Below are positions 27,252-35,845 of a DNA stretch of 64,000 bases, piece by piece (the stretch's first letter is position 1; each line of letters begins with the position of its first letter). Origin of the DNA: WHSW01 sp963846165. GTDB taxonomy: Bacteria > Actinomycetota > Thermoleophilia > Solirubrobacterales > 70-9. The DNA is taken from NCBI GenBank assembly GCA_963846165.1, contig CAWJUU010000001.1, positions 1-64,000 on the forward strand, in the 5' to 3' direction. Made by a program: the position numbers and the translations under genes. The notes under the pieces were generated by a model, which saw only the letters and a list, made by a program, of their open reading frames with translations, was not told the DNA's origin and made no database searches.

Positions 27252-28547
27252 TCAGCCGAGCTTGCTCGGGCGGGGTGGGAAGATCCGCTGCAGCCGCAGC
27301 AGGTTGCGGAGCGAGCCGTGTGGGCGGATCCGGCGGCGCAGCAGCGCCCGGCGCGGGTCCTGTCCCTTGGTCGAGACTCCGACCCAGTCCTGCCAGCTCG
27401 TCTCGAGCGTCACGTCCGGGTCGGCTGCCAGCCCGGGCTCGGCGGCGGTCGAGCCGTTGTCGATTCGCAGGTGCCAGGGGTCGGCGTCGTCGAAGCGCCA
27501 CTGGATCGTCATCGCTGCGCCGTTGACGGCGTCGGCGCGGGCGACGCGCGAGATGATGTCGAAGTACAGCCGCTGGATCTCGGGCGAGGAGTCCGGGCGA
27601 CCGTTGGGCTCGCCCATCACCCCGGCCTTGAGCAGCTTGATCTGCCGCTTGGCGATCTCCTCCTCGGGGAGGCCGAAGTCGAGCGGCAGCACGTCCGGCA
27701 TCTCCTCCAGCGGATAGCCGGTCGCTCGCCACTTGGTCCTCACCGAGCGCAGGCCGAAGGCGTAGATCTCCTCGAGCTCGAAGCCGTAGCAGCGCGTGTA
27801 CTCGAGGTCCCAGTTGGGGGGAGTGAAGACGCCGACCGAGTACGGCATCACCTCGAGCAGCAGCTCGCGCACCGCCTCCTTGCACTCATCCGACTCGGCG
27901 AAGCACTCGGCGAGCACCTTGACCCCGAAGCCGATGTGGCGCTGCTCGTCGCGCGAGACGTTCGCCATTCCCTCGCTGAACCCGGGCAGGGTGCCGGACT
28001 TGGTGAAGAAGTCCTCGATGAAGTGCTGGCCGGGCTGGGCCAGGGTCGCCTCGACGACCAGGTGGTAGAGCGCGATCGCGCGGGCGAAGTTGGGCAGCGA
28101 GCGATCCTTGCGCAGGCTGTCGGCCATTCGATCGAGGCGGCTGAAGACGTTGCGATAGCTCCAGTTGAGCTGTGGCTCGGTGTAGGCGAGGGTGGAGGAG
28201 ATCGAGTCGCCGGCGCCGATCACCTCCTTGAAGAAGCGATGGAAGAAGACGGCGTGGCGGGCCTCGTCGACCTGCTGGGTGGCGAGGAAGTACTTCTGCT
28301 CCTCCTTCGGCGCCGCGTCGATGTAGGGGGAGAGGTTGTCGGTGACCGAGTCCTCGCCGAAGAAGAACATCGAGTAGGTCCAGAGCGCCGACTTGCGCTG
28401 GATCTCCGTCAGCGCATCCCAGCCCGCGCGATCCTCGGAGAAGTCGATCGCGGTCGCCGACCAGTTGCCGGCTTCCCAGCGGCTGTAGAGGTCGTCGTAG
28501 CTGATCCCGTCCGCTGCCCTGATGCCGTCCTTCTGCGCGACGCTCAT
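27252..28547 (-). CDS. R2-like ferritin-fold oxidase fused to an SCP2-like domain
   Basis: The 431-residue protein has two parts. Residues 1 to about 320 form a ribonucleotide-reductase R2-like four-helix bundle with metal ligands in FFFGEDSVTDNL, DEARHAVFFHRF, LVVEATLAQPG and SRDEQRHIGFG. From about 350 a sterol-carrier (SCP2)-like domain follows, with IQWRFDDADPWHLRIDNG, DPDVTLETSWQDW and a basic tail. R2-like ligand-binding oxidases use a Mn/Fe or Fe/Fe centre and bind a fatty acid. No R1 reductase subunit lies nearby, so a role in lipid oxidation is more likely than in dNTP synthesis. The start was chosen at 28547 behind GAGGAGGAAGAG. Confidence 0.85.
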   Translation of the reverse strand: MSVAQKDGIRAADGISYDDLYSRWEAGNWSATAIDFSEDRAGWDALTEIQRKSALWTYSMFFFGEDSVTDNLSPYIDAAPKEEQKYFLATQQVDEARHAVFFHRFFKEVIGAGDSISSTLAYTEPQLNWSYRNVFSRLDRMADSLRKDRSLPNFARAIALYHLVVEATLAQPGQHFIEDFFTKSGTLPGFSEGMANVSRDEQRHIGFGVKVLAECFAESDECKEAVRELLLEVMPYSVGVFTPPNWDLEYTRCYGFELEEIYAFGLRSVRTKWRATGYPLEEMPDVLPLDFGLPEEEIAKRQIKLLKAGVMGEPNGRPDSSPEIQRLYFDIISRVARADAVNGAAMTIQWRFDDADPWHLRIDNGSTAAEPGLAADPDVTLETSWQDWVGVSTKGQDPRRALLRRRIRPHGSLRNLLRLQRIFPPRPSKLG

Positions 28548-28651
28548 CTCTTCCTCCTCGCGAACCCTTACACCGTTCGATGACGAGCTTAGACCCTCCC
28601 CGTGACGCATGGCAACCCCTCCGTGACCGACGTCACACAGAGAGAGGCTCA

Positions 28652-30025
28652 TCAGAGATCGTCGAGGACAAAGGCCTCCACAGGCTCCGTCTTGCCCTTC
28701 ACCGTGAGCTCGCCAAGCCGGGTGACGCGAGCTCCAGGGAGCCGGCGCATCGTCGCTGCGCTGATCGCGATCCCCCCGACCGGCGCCGCGCCCTGGAGGC
28801 GCGATGCGATGTTGACCGCGTCGCCGATCACCGTGTAGCTGCGCCCGCCGCCGGCGCCGACGACGCCCATCATCGCCTCACCGGTGTTGACGCCGAGGCG
28901 AAACCGCGGCCAGTCGGGATGGCGCTCGGCGAGCTCGCCGGTCCGATCGCGGATCGCGAGCGCCGCCCGGGCCGCCCGCACCGCGTGGTCGGGCGCACCC
29001 GCAAGCTCCGAGAAGGTGGCCATGATTGCGTCGCCGATCAGCTGATCGACGACCCCGCCGTGCTCGCTTACCACCGGCGGGATCGCGACCTCGAAGTACG
29101 CGTTGAGGACCTCGCTCACGGCGCGCGGGTCGCGGCCCTCGGAGAACGTCGTGAACCCGGCCAGGTCGGCGAACACGACCGAGAGCTCACGCCGCCCGCG
29201 CACCGTCTCATCGGTGTAGAGCGCGACGAAGCGCTCCTCGCGCCACTCCCGCCGCGCCGCCCAGGCGACGATCGCGAACGCGGCGAGGATCAGCAGATGC
29301 CATTCCCACCAGCTCGCGTGCCAGCTGCGCGCGAAGGCGGTCGCGAGGATCGCCTCGGCGAGCAGGACGAACGAGGTCGCGACTGCGAGCGGCAGCAGCG
29401 CATGCCGCTCGCGTGCGAGCCCGAGGTAGCGCAGGGCCGCGAACACGAACAGCAGCACTCCGATCGCCGCGAGCGCGGTGATCGCACCCGAGGCTCGCTC
29501 GACCTCCGTGACGCGGTCGAGCGGCGGCATCCCGGCGATGCTGACCACCGCCCAGCCGACCATCAGCGCGACCAGGCCGACCCTGACCAGGCGCCGAGAG
29601 CCGGCGCTGATCTCCGTCGCCACCGGCAGCGCGGAGATCGCGGCGAAAACGGAGGCGACCACGAGCCCGATCGGGGTCGCGATCTGAAAGCCGAGGTTCG
29701 GGCTATCGAGCAGGACACCCGGGGTCGCAAGCGCGTGCAGGGCGAGAAACCCGCCCGCGGCGAGGAAGCAGTTCGAGACCCAGAACAGGCGGGCGTCGCC
29801 GCGGCGCTCGGCCGAGTCGCCGGTGGTGAAGGCGAGCACGGCGGTCGTCGCGGCGGCGAGCACGACGAGCCAGAAATGCGAGGGATGGTGCTCCCAGCGA
29901 ACGTCGGCGCTCGGCGCGGCGAGCAGGAGCGCGAACCCGGCCGCCGGCAGCGCGACTGCGGCGAGGGTGGCGAGCCCAGGCTCGCCCGCGCCGTGCCAGC
30001 GAGTCTCCGTTGTGGACACGTTCAT
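28652..30025 (-). CDS. Membrane-anchored class III adenylate/guanylate cyclase
   Basis: The 457-residue protein has about eight hydrophobic segments (residues 20-260) and a C-terminal class III cyclase domain (about 280-457). Catalytic features are the metal aspartates in SVVFADLAGFT and IGDAIMATFS and the transition-state pair in IGDAVNIASRLQ. The homodimer would make cAMP or cGMP from ATP or GTP at the inner face of the membrane. The R2-like oxidase follows 104 bp downstream in the same direction. The gene is divergent from a small secreted protein. Confidence 0.9.
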   Translation of the reverse strand: MNVSTTETRWHGAGEPGLATLAAVALPAAGFALLLAAPSADVRWEHHPSHFWLVVLAAATTAVLAFTTGDSAERRGDARLFWVSNCFLAAGGFLALHALATPGVLLDSPNLGFQIATPIGLVVASVFAAISALPVATEISAGSRRLVRVGLVALMVGWAVVSIAGMPPLDRVTEVERASGAITALAAIGVLLFVFAALRYLGLARERHALLPLAVATSFVLLAEAILATAFARSWHASWWEWHLLILAAFAIVAWAARREWREERFVALYTDETVRGRRELSVVFADLAGFTTFSEGRDPRAVSEVLNAYFEVAIPPVVSEHGGVVDQLIGDAIMATFSELAGAPDHAVRAARAALAIRDRTGELAERHPDWPRFRLGVNTGEAMMGVVGAGGGRSYTVIGDAVNIASRLQGAAPVGGIAISAATMRRLPGARVTRLGELTVKGKTEPVEAFVLDDL

Positions 30026-30106
30026 CGTCTGCGCCGGAGCTTAGGTGAGCACCGTTGACACCCAGGGTGGCTATGCAGTGGCCGTCGTGGCTGAGATCTT
30101 GGTCGC

Positions 30107-30553
30107 ATGAGAGCGACAAGAACAACCCTGACCACGCTGATCACCCTCGCCGCGCTCGTGGTGTCGGCGGTTGCCGGAGCCGCGGCGGTCGCCGAGCCCG
30201 GCTCGCCGCCCCACATCCTCGAGTTCGAGTACAGCGAGGACTATGAGGGCATCGGGCGGCGCCACAACGCCTACGCGACGATCAAGGGGCCGGCCGAGCG
30301 GGTCACGGCGCGCGTCGGCGGGCGCAGCGCCGAGGGCAGGTTCGACAACGCCGCCGGGCCGAAGGACTACTGGGACTTCCTCGACCGCCGCTTCGTACGT
30401 CGCCTGCTCGACGACCTGCGTTCGGACGGCGTCGCGAGCGTCAAGGTGAAGGCGGTCGGCGAGACCCGCACCGTGCGCAAGCGCTGCGACCTGGTCTTCG
30501 AACCTGACGATCAGTTCGGCGACTACGCCGGCGGCGACTGCGACAGGATCTAG
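30107..30553 (+). CDS. Secreted protein of unknown function
   Basis: The 148 residues start with a signal peptide (LTTLITLAALVVSAVAGAAA). The mature part begins PPHILEFEYSEDYEG, is charged, and contains two cysteines (KRCDLVF and GGDCDRI) that could form a disulphide. No family is recognised. Its 3' end faces glycyl-tRNA synthetase across 5 bp. Confidence 0.65.
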   Translation: MRATRTTLTTLITLAALVVSAVAGAAAVAEPGSPPHILEFEYSEDYEGIGRRHNAYATIKGPAERVTARVGGRSAEGRFDNAAGPKDYWDFLDRRFVRRLLDDLRSDGVASVKVKAVGETRTVRKRCDLVFEPDDQFGDYAGGDCDRI

Positions 30554-30558
30554 GCCGC

Positions 30559-31938
30559 TTAGAGCTTCGGGCTCTGCCAGGGCCCTTCGAGGCGCTCGGT
30601 GAGGAGCTCGCCGAGCTCGGCCGCGGCGACCCTTGTCTGCTCGAGTGAGTCGCGGTCGCGCAGGGTCACGGTGCCGTCCTCCATCGTCTGGCCGTCGACG
30701 GTGACCCCCCACGGTGTGCCGATCTCGTCCTGGCGCCGGTAGCGCTTTCCGATCGAGCCGCCCTCGTCGTATTCGGCAGGGATCAGGTGGCGCAGCGATT
30801 CGAAGATCTCCCGCGCCCGCTCGGGCATCCCGTCGCGCGAGACGAGCGGCAGCACCGCGACCTTGATCGGCGCGAGCCTCGGGTGCACGCGCAGCACGGT
30901 GCGCTGGCGGCCCTCGACCTCCTCGGTGTCATAGGCGTCGACCATGAAGGCGAGCACCGCGCGGTCGACGCCGGCCGCCGGCTCGATCACGTGCGGGACG
31001 TAGGCCTCCTTGGTCTGCTGGTCGAAGTATTCGAGCTTCTCGCCCGAGTACTCGGCGTGCTGGGTGAGGTCGAAGTCGCCGCGGTTGGCAATCCCCTCGA
31101 GCTCCGAGAAGCCCATCGGGAAGCGGAACTCGATGTCCGAGGTCGCGCTCGAGTAGTGCGAGAGCTCGTCGGCGTCGTGCGCGCGCAGGATCAGGCTTTC
31201 GGGCCGGATCCCGAGCTCGGTGTACCACCGCATCCGCTCGTCGAGCCAGTGCTGGTGCCAGCGCTCGGCCTCGTCCGGCGGGACGAAGAACTCCATCTCC
31301 ATCTGCTCGAACTCGCGGGTCCGGAAGATGAAGTTGCCGGTCGTGATCTCGTTCCGGAACGACTTGCCGATCTGAGCGATCCCGAACGGCGGCTTCTTGC
31401 GCGCGAACTGGAGCACGTTCTTGAAGTTGATGAAGATCCCCTGCGCGGTCTCGGGGCGCAGGTAGGCGACCGAGGCCGAGTCGACCACCGGCCCGACGTG
31501 GGTCTCGAACATGAGGTTGAACTCGCGCGCCTCGGTGAGCTCGCAGTCGGGGCCCTCGCCGGGCCGTTTCGAGGGCTTGCGGCCGCACTGTGCGTCCTCG
31601 AGCTTGTCGGCGCGGAAGCGCAGCTTGCACGTCTTGCAGTCGACCAACGGGTCGGTGAACCCCGCCAGGTGCCCCGAGGCCTCCCACACCCGCGGGTGCT
31701 GGATGATCGCCGAGTCGATCGCGACGATGTCGTCGCGCTCCTGCAGCATCGCGCGCCACCACTCGTTCTTGACGTTGTTCTTGAGCAGCACCCCGTAGTG
31801 GCCGTAGTCGTAGGTCGAGCCGACCCCGCCGTAGATCTCCGACGAGGGGAAGATGAAGCCGCGTCGCTTGCACAGCGCAACGACCTCGTCGAGGCTCGGG
31901 CCGGGCGCGGCCGTGGGGGCATCGCTCACGGTCGCCAT
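30559..31938 (-). CDS. glyQS: Glycyl-tRNA synthetase (dimeric, alpha2 type)
   Basis: The 459-residue class II synthetase charges tRNA-Gly. Visible are YGGVGSTYDYGHYG near the N-terminus, a zinc-type segment (DCKTCKLRFRADKL with later Cys), LRPETAQGIFINFKN, motif 2 FRNEITTGNFIFRTREF, and motif 3 AGVDRAVLAFMVDAY. A C-terminal anticodon-binding domain follows. The ATG at 31938 is 15 bp from the divergent fmdB-type gene. The reading frame is also open upstream through to the LCP gene, but the alignment-like start and the divergent neighbour favour 31938. Confidence 0.95.
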   Translation of the reverse strand: MATVSDAPTAAPGPSLDEVVALCKRRGFIFPSSEIYGGVGSTYDYGHYGVLLKNNVKNEWWRAMLQERDDIVAIDSAIIQHPRVWEASGHLAGFTDPLVDCKTCKLRFRADKLEDAQCGRKPSKRPGEGPDCELTEAREFNLMFETHVGPVVDSASVAYLRPETAQGIFINFKNVLQFARKKPPFGIAQIGKSFRNEITTGNFIFRTREFEQMEMEFFVPPDEAERWHQHWLDERMRWYTELGIRPESLILRAHDADELSHYSSATSDIEFRFPMGFSELEGIANRGDFDLTQHAEYSGEKLEYFDQQTKEAYVPHVIEPAAGVDRAVLAFMVDAYDTEEVEGRQRTVLRVHPRLAPIKVAVLPLVSRDGMPERAREIFESLRHLIPAEYDEGGSIGKRYRRQDEIGTPWGVTVDGQTMEDGTVTLRDRDSLEQTRVAAAELGELLTERLEGPWQSPKL

Positions 31939-31953
31939 ACTTGCAGCCCCCGC

Positions 31954-32256
31954 ATGCCGATCTACGAGTACCGCTGCCGAAACGGCCACACCTTCGAGGT
32001 CATCCAGTCGATGGCCGACGACCCCGTGACCACCTGCGAACAGTGCGCGGCGCCGGTCGAGCGCGTCTTTCACCCGGTCGCGGTGCACTTCAAGGGCTCG
32101 GGCTTCTACACCACCGATTACGCGAAGAAGGGCGCCGCGAAAGCGGCCGACGACGGCGGCTCGAAGTCGGAGTCGAAGGGCGAGGGCGAGTCGAAGTCCG
32201 AGTCGAAGGCGGACTCGAAGCCCGAGAAGAAGGCGGAGAGCACCAAGAAGGACTAG
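31954..32256 (+). CDS. FmdB family zinc-ribbon protein
   Basis: The 100-residue protein begins with the FmdB/CxxC_CxxC signature: MPIYEYRCRNGHTFE and TTCEQCAAPVERVF, four cysteines forming a zinc ribbon. The tail is a lysine/serine/glutamate-rich disordered stretch (KSESKADSKPEKKAES). FmdB proteins are linked to amidase operons and regulation, but their role is unclear. It is divergent from glyQS with only 15 bp between starts, so promoters must lie inside coding sequence or overlap. Confidence 0.88.
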   Translation: MPIYEYRCRNGHTFEVIQSMADDPVTTCEQCAAPVERVFHPVAVHFKGSGFYTTDYAKKGAAKAADDGGSKSESKGEGESKSESKADSKPEKKAESTKKD

Positions 32257-32259
32257 ACG

Positions 32260-32566
32260 GGGTGGCGTTCCGCTCGGTGCGCCCTCGCGGCCACGAGCGT
32301 GGTTCGTTGCAATGAGGGAGGGAGTTGGGCTGGGCGCGCGCGTTGGCGGCCGGCCTCGGGGCAAGTGGCGAGTTGTGCCCGCTATCCGGGCACAAGTCGC
32401 CAATCTCGGCCGAAACCCGGCGATTGGCGCCTTCTTCGCCTGATGGACGAACAACTCGCCAGCTACGCCCGGGCGCTCGCCGAAGCCGCCCGCAGCACCT
32501 AAAACACCTCCCCTACTGCAACTGACCACGCAACGCACCCCGCCCCGCCCGAGCGGAACGCCACCC
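32260..32566. repeat. Foldback (MITE-like) element with 17-bp inverted repeats
   Basis: GGGTGGCGTTCCGCTCG at 32260-32276 and its exact reverse complement at 32550-32566 bound a 307-bp segment without a clear gene. Inside, about 25 bp near each end also pair imperfectly (around 32299-32323 and 32505-32530). The centre has a strong hairpin at 32367-32401. A second degenerate copy of the end motif follows at 32570-32584. It could be a non-autonomous mobile element or a large structured RNA. The only small frame inside, 32443-32502 (MDEQLASYARALAEAARST), is not convincing. Confidence 0.65.
32367..32401. other. Strong hairpin in the foldback element
   Basis: GGCGAGTTGTGCCCG (32367-32381), loop CTATC, then CGGGCACAAGTCGCC (32387-32401) pair at 14 of 15 positions. 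GGCGAGTTGT also pairs with ACAACTCGCC at 32451-32460, and CGCCAATC (32398-32405) with GATTGGCG (32422-32429). Alternative folds are thus possible. Confidence 0.6.
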
Positions 32567-32584
32567 GGCGCGAGCGGAATGCCG

Positions 32585-33807
32585 CTAACGCCTACGCCCT
32601 GCGGGCAGTTGGGCTTGCGCGGCGGCTTCTCTCCGAGCAGCTTCTCGGCCGCGCGCTCGCACTCCTCGGGTGAGACGACCAGGTTGCCGGCGCCGGTCGT
32701 GCCCGATGGCTTGAGCACGTCGGTTCCGCCGCCGCCGATCGCCGCCGAGAGCACGAGTTGGGGCATCGTCAGCGCGCCCATGCTCGAGACCATCGCCTTG
32801 GGTGCGTTCCAGCCGATCAGCGGCCCCTTGATGAAGTTCAGGGGCAGGGCCGTGATGCTGGTCATCTTTCCCTTGATCCCGTCGAGGATCAGCTGCTGGA
32901 ACTGTGCGCGTTCGACGTCGGAGCCGGTGAACTCGCCCGAGCCACAGGTGTTGGAGCGGGTGCGCGCGAGGGTGATCGCCTGGAAGCCGTCGAGGTGGTT
33001 CTCGCCCTGTTCGAGGTCGAGGTTGAAGGCGCCGTCCGAGACGCTCGAGCAGACGTCGGTCGGAAGGTCGACGTCGATGCCCCCGATCGTGTCGATGAAG
33101 CTGCGAAAGCCGTCGAAGTCGATGATCGCGACCTGGTCGATGTCGAGCCCGAGCAGGTCCTCGACCGTGCGCACGGTCAGCTTGGCGCCACCCGAGGCAT
33201 AGGCGGAGTTGATCTTCTGCGGCCCCTGGCCCGGGACCGGGGCGAGCGTGTCGCGCGGGATCGAGAGCTTGCGGAAGGCGAAGCGGCCGGAGCGGATCAG
33301 CATGATCGTGTCGGACCGGTAGGGCGGGTTCTTGCAGCTCCCGTCCTTGGCCCGGCCGCTGATCACGGCGTCGAGGCAGTCCTTCGGCTCGGCCTCGTCG
33401 GGTCCCGCGAACGCCCCCGAGCGCACGTCGGTGCCGAGCACCAGGATCGTCTGCGGCAGCGCGAGCATGAACGGGTTGCCGCCGAGCGTGTCGCCGACGC
33501 CGTCGGCGAGCTTCCACTTCTGGATCTGGGCCGAGATCGCGAAGGCGGCGAAGCTGAGCGCGATCCACGCCAGGGCGGCGATCCCGACCCACTTCAGCAC
33601 CCGGCGCCAGAGCGGTTGCTCGCCCGGCGCAGACGGTCGCTCGGGCGGCTTTTCGCCCTCGCCCTTGCCGCGGCGCACCCGGTCGCGGAGCCCGGCCAGG
33701 TCGGGTTTGCGGAAGAGGTCGCCCAGGCGGCGACGCGACTTGTAGACGGTGTAGTCGGGGCGCTCGTCGCCTTGCGGGCGCTCGCGTTCGTCGCCGGGGC
33801 CGGTCAT
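32585..33807 (-). CDS. LytR-CpsA-Psr (LCP) family cell-wall glycopolymer transferase
   Basis: A cytoplasmic N-terminus (residues 1-70, charged) precedes one membrane helix (VGIAALAWIALSFAAFAI) and an extracellular LCP domain. That domain has TILVLGTDVRSG, the phosphate-binding arginines in YRSDTIMLIRSG and LSIPRDTLAPVPG, and ALARTRSNT with conserved Arg. These enzymes attach teichoic-acid-like or arabinogalactan-type polymers to peptidoglycan from polyprenyl carriers. The true stop is not visible: the frame continues through the foldback element into glyQS without a stop codon, so the 3' end given is approximate (end of recognisable protein, KPNCPQGVGVSG). Confidence 0.85.
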
Positions 33808-33861
33808 CGTTAGCTATCAATACCTCATGCCCCGCGCGAACTCCTGCCTGCGCCCGACCAC

Positions 33862-34808
33862 GTGAGGGCGGCGATCGGCGCGGACCTGGGCGGTACGAAG
33901 ATGGCCGTGGGGGTGGTGGACGCCGAGCAGCGGGTGCTGCATCGTGCCACCGAGACGACCTTCGACCGCACTCTCGACGAGCTGCTCGACGAGCTCGAAT
34001 CCGAGATTCGCGAGGGTCTCGAGGCCTGCCCCGAGGCCGAGGCGATCGGGCTCGGGATCCCGTGCACGATCGACCGCGAGCGGGGCCTGGCGATCAGCTC
34101 CGTCAACCTGCCGATCGTCGACGTGCCGGTCCGCGACTTGATCGGCGAGCGCCTCGGCCTGCCGACCTTCATCGACAATGACGCCAACGTCGCCGCGCTC
34201 GCCGAGCAGCGCTTCGGCGCGGCGAAGGGGAAGACGAACGTGGTCATGCTCACGATCGGAACCGGGATCGGCGGCGGTCTGATCCTCGGCGGCGAGCTCT
34301 ACCGAGGCTCGATCGGCGCCGGGGCGGAGCTCGGCCACGTGGTCATCGACTTTGACGGGCCCGAGTGCCAGGGCAACTGCCCCAATCGCGGCTGCGTCGA
34401 GGCGTTCGCCTCCGGCACCGCGCTCGGTCGCGACGGGCGCACCGCCGCCGAGGCTCACCCCGACTCGGCCCTGGGCAGGCTCGCCGCCGAGGGCGAGGAG
34501 ATCGACGGCCGTGTCGTGACCGAGGCCGCGATCGAGGGCGACGGGATCGCGGTCGACGTCCTCGGCCACGGTCGGCCGGCGGCTCGGGGTCGCGCTCTCC
34601 AGCCTCGCCAACATCTTCGAGCCCGACGTGATCGTGATCGGAGGGGGCGTCGCGGCGGCCGGCGAGCTGCTGCTCGCGCCCGCGCGCGCGGAGCTCGGCA
34701 TCGCGGGCGCTGCCGCCGATGAACGAGACGCCGGTGGTCACCGCAGCGCTCGGCCCCGACGCGGGGATGATCGGCGCCGCCGAGATGGCGCTCGAGGAGA
34801 ACGCCTAG
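33862..34808 (+). CDS. ROK family sugar kinase (glucokinase-like), frameshifted
   Basis: About 315 codons starting at a GTG. The N-terminal ATP/phosphate loop is IGADLGGTKMAVGVV. The catalytic aspartate lies in FIDNDANVAALAEQ, followed by IGTGIGGGLILGGE and the ROK zinc motif CQGNCPNRGCVEAF. The C-terminal part (VIVIGGGVAAAGELLL) is in another frame after about 34575. A further shift near 34710 precedes the ending MALEENA. It phosphorylates glucose or a related sugar, or acts as a regulator; glucokinase is likeliest given the lack of a DNA-binding domain. It lies directly upstream of rsmI. Confidence 0.82.
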
Positions 34809-34836
34809 TGGCCGACCGTCGCCAGAGGCGCCGCTG

Positions 34837-35661
34837 ATGCCCGGCCGGCTGACCGTCTGCCCGACGCCGATCGGGAACATGGAGGACCTCAGCCCGCGTG
34901 CCCAGCGCGCGCTCGCGGAGGCCGACCTGGTCGCCTGCGAGGACACGCGGCGCGCCGGGCGCCTCTACGAGCGGCTCGAGATCACCCGGCCGCGGCTCGT
35001 CTCCAACCACGAGGGAAACGAGACCGAGCGCGCGCGCCAGCTCGCTCAGCAGATCGAGCGCGGCGCGCGGGTCGTCTTGATCTCCGACGCCGGCACGCCG
35101 GTGATCTCCGATCCGGGCTTTCGGCTGATCCGTGCCTGCCTCGAGCGCGACCTCGAGGTCGAGGTCCTGCCCGGGCCCTCGGCGGTGACCACCGCGCTCG
35201 TCGCCTCCGGCCTCCCGGCCGACCGCTGGCGCTTCGAGGGCTATCTGCCGCGCCGCGCCGGTGAGCTCGAGCGTGTGCTCGGCGGATCGGAGACCGTGGT
35301 CGCGTTCGAATCACCGCGCCGTCTGCCCGAGTCGCTCGGGGCGCTGGCCGCGCTTGCGCCCGACCGGCCCGCCGCCGTCTGCCGCGAGCTGACCAAGCTC
35401 CACGAAGAGATCGCGCGCGGAACGTTGGGCGAGCTTGCGCGTCGCTTCCGGGACGAGGTCAAGGGCGAGATCGTGGTCGTGATCGGCGCCGCGGCGGCGG
35501 GCTCCGCGCAGCCGGACGTCGGCTTCGCGGTCGACGCGCTGAGGCGACTCGTGCAATCGGGGGCGCGCCCGCGCGCCGCTGCGAGCGTCGTCGCGGCGCT
35601 CACGGGGACCCGCGCCAACGATCTCTACCGCGGGCTCACCGGCCGCGATCCGCGCGAATGA
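34837..35661 (+). CDS. rsmI: 16S rRNA C1402 2'-O-methyltransferase RsmI
   Basis: The 274-residue SAM-dependent tetrapyrrole-methylase-fold enzyme has TPIGNMEDLSPRA, CEDTRRAG, LISDAGTPVISDPG, VLPGPSAVTTAL and EGYLPRRAGE in the family order and at the usual length. It methylates the ribose of C1402 in 16S rRNA, fine-tuning the decoding centre. It lies 28 bp after the ROK kinase on the same strand. Confidence 0.95.
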   Translation: MPGRLTVCPTPIGNMEDLSPRAQRALAEADLVACEDTRRAGRLYERLEITRPRLVSNHEGNETERARQLAQQIERGARVVLISDAGTPVISDPGFRLIRACLERDLEVEVLPGPSAVTTALVASGLPADRWRFEGYLPRRAGELERVLGGSETVVAFESPRRLPESLGALAALAPDRPAAVCRELTKLHEEIARGTLGELARRFRDEVKGEIVVVIGAAAAGSAQPDVGFAVDALRRLVQSGARPRAAASVVAALTGTRANDLYRGLTGRDPRE

Positions 35662-35845
35662 GTGCGACTGCGAAGACTGAGTTAAGCGTCATCGCGCCCG
35701 CTCGCCCGCTGCTTTAGCGATTAGGATGCTCGCGGGTACGCACCATGGGTTGAACGTGCCTGGATCGGGGAGTCCGCAAAACCTCCCTCGATGGACCGCA
35801 AGAAAGCATGTCGGTAGAGAGGAGCTAGGCGAAGGCCGTCCCGGA

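Noticed and set aside
32443..32502. 20-codon frame in the foldback element
   Set aside because: No ribosome site and it overlaps stem sequence; probably chance.
30559..33807. Single 1082-codon protein joining LCP and GlyRS
   Set aside because: It includes the antisense of the FmdB gene and the foldback element; two independent proteins with own starts explain it better.
35726..35845. Upstream ATG start for the first MCE gene
   Set aside because: It would add 40 residues unlike family N-termini; the GTG at 35846 gives the usual short start before the membrane helix.
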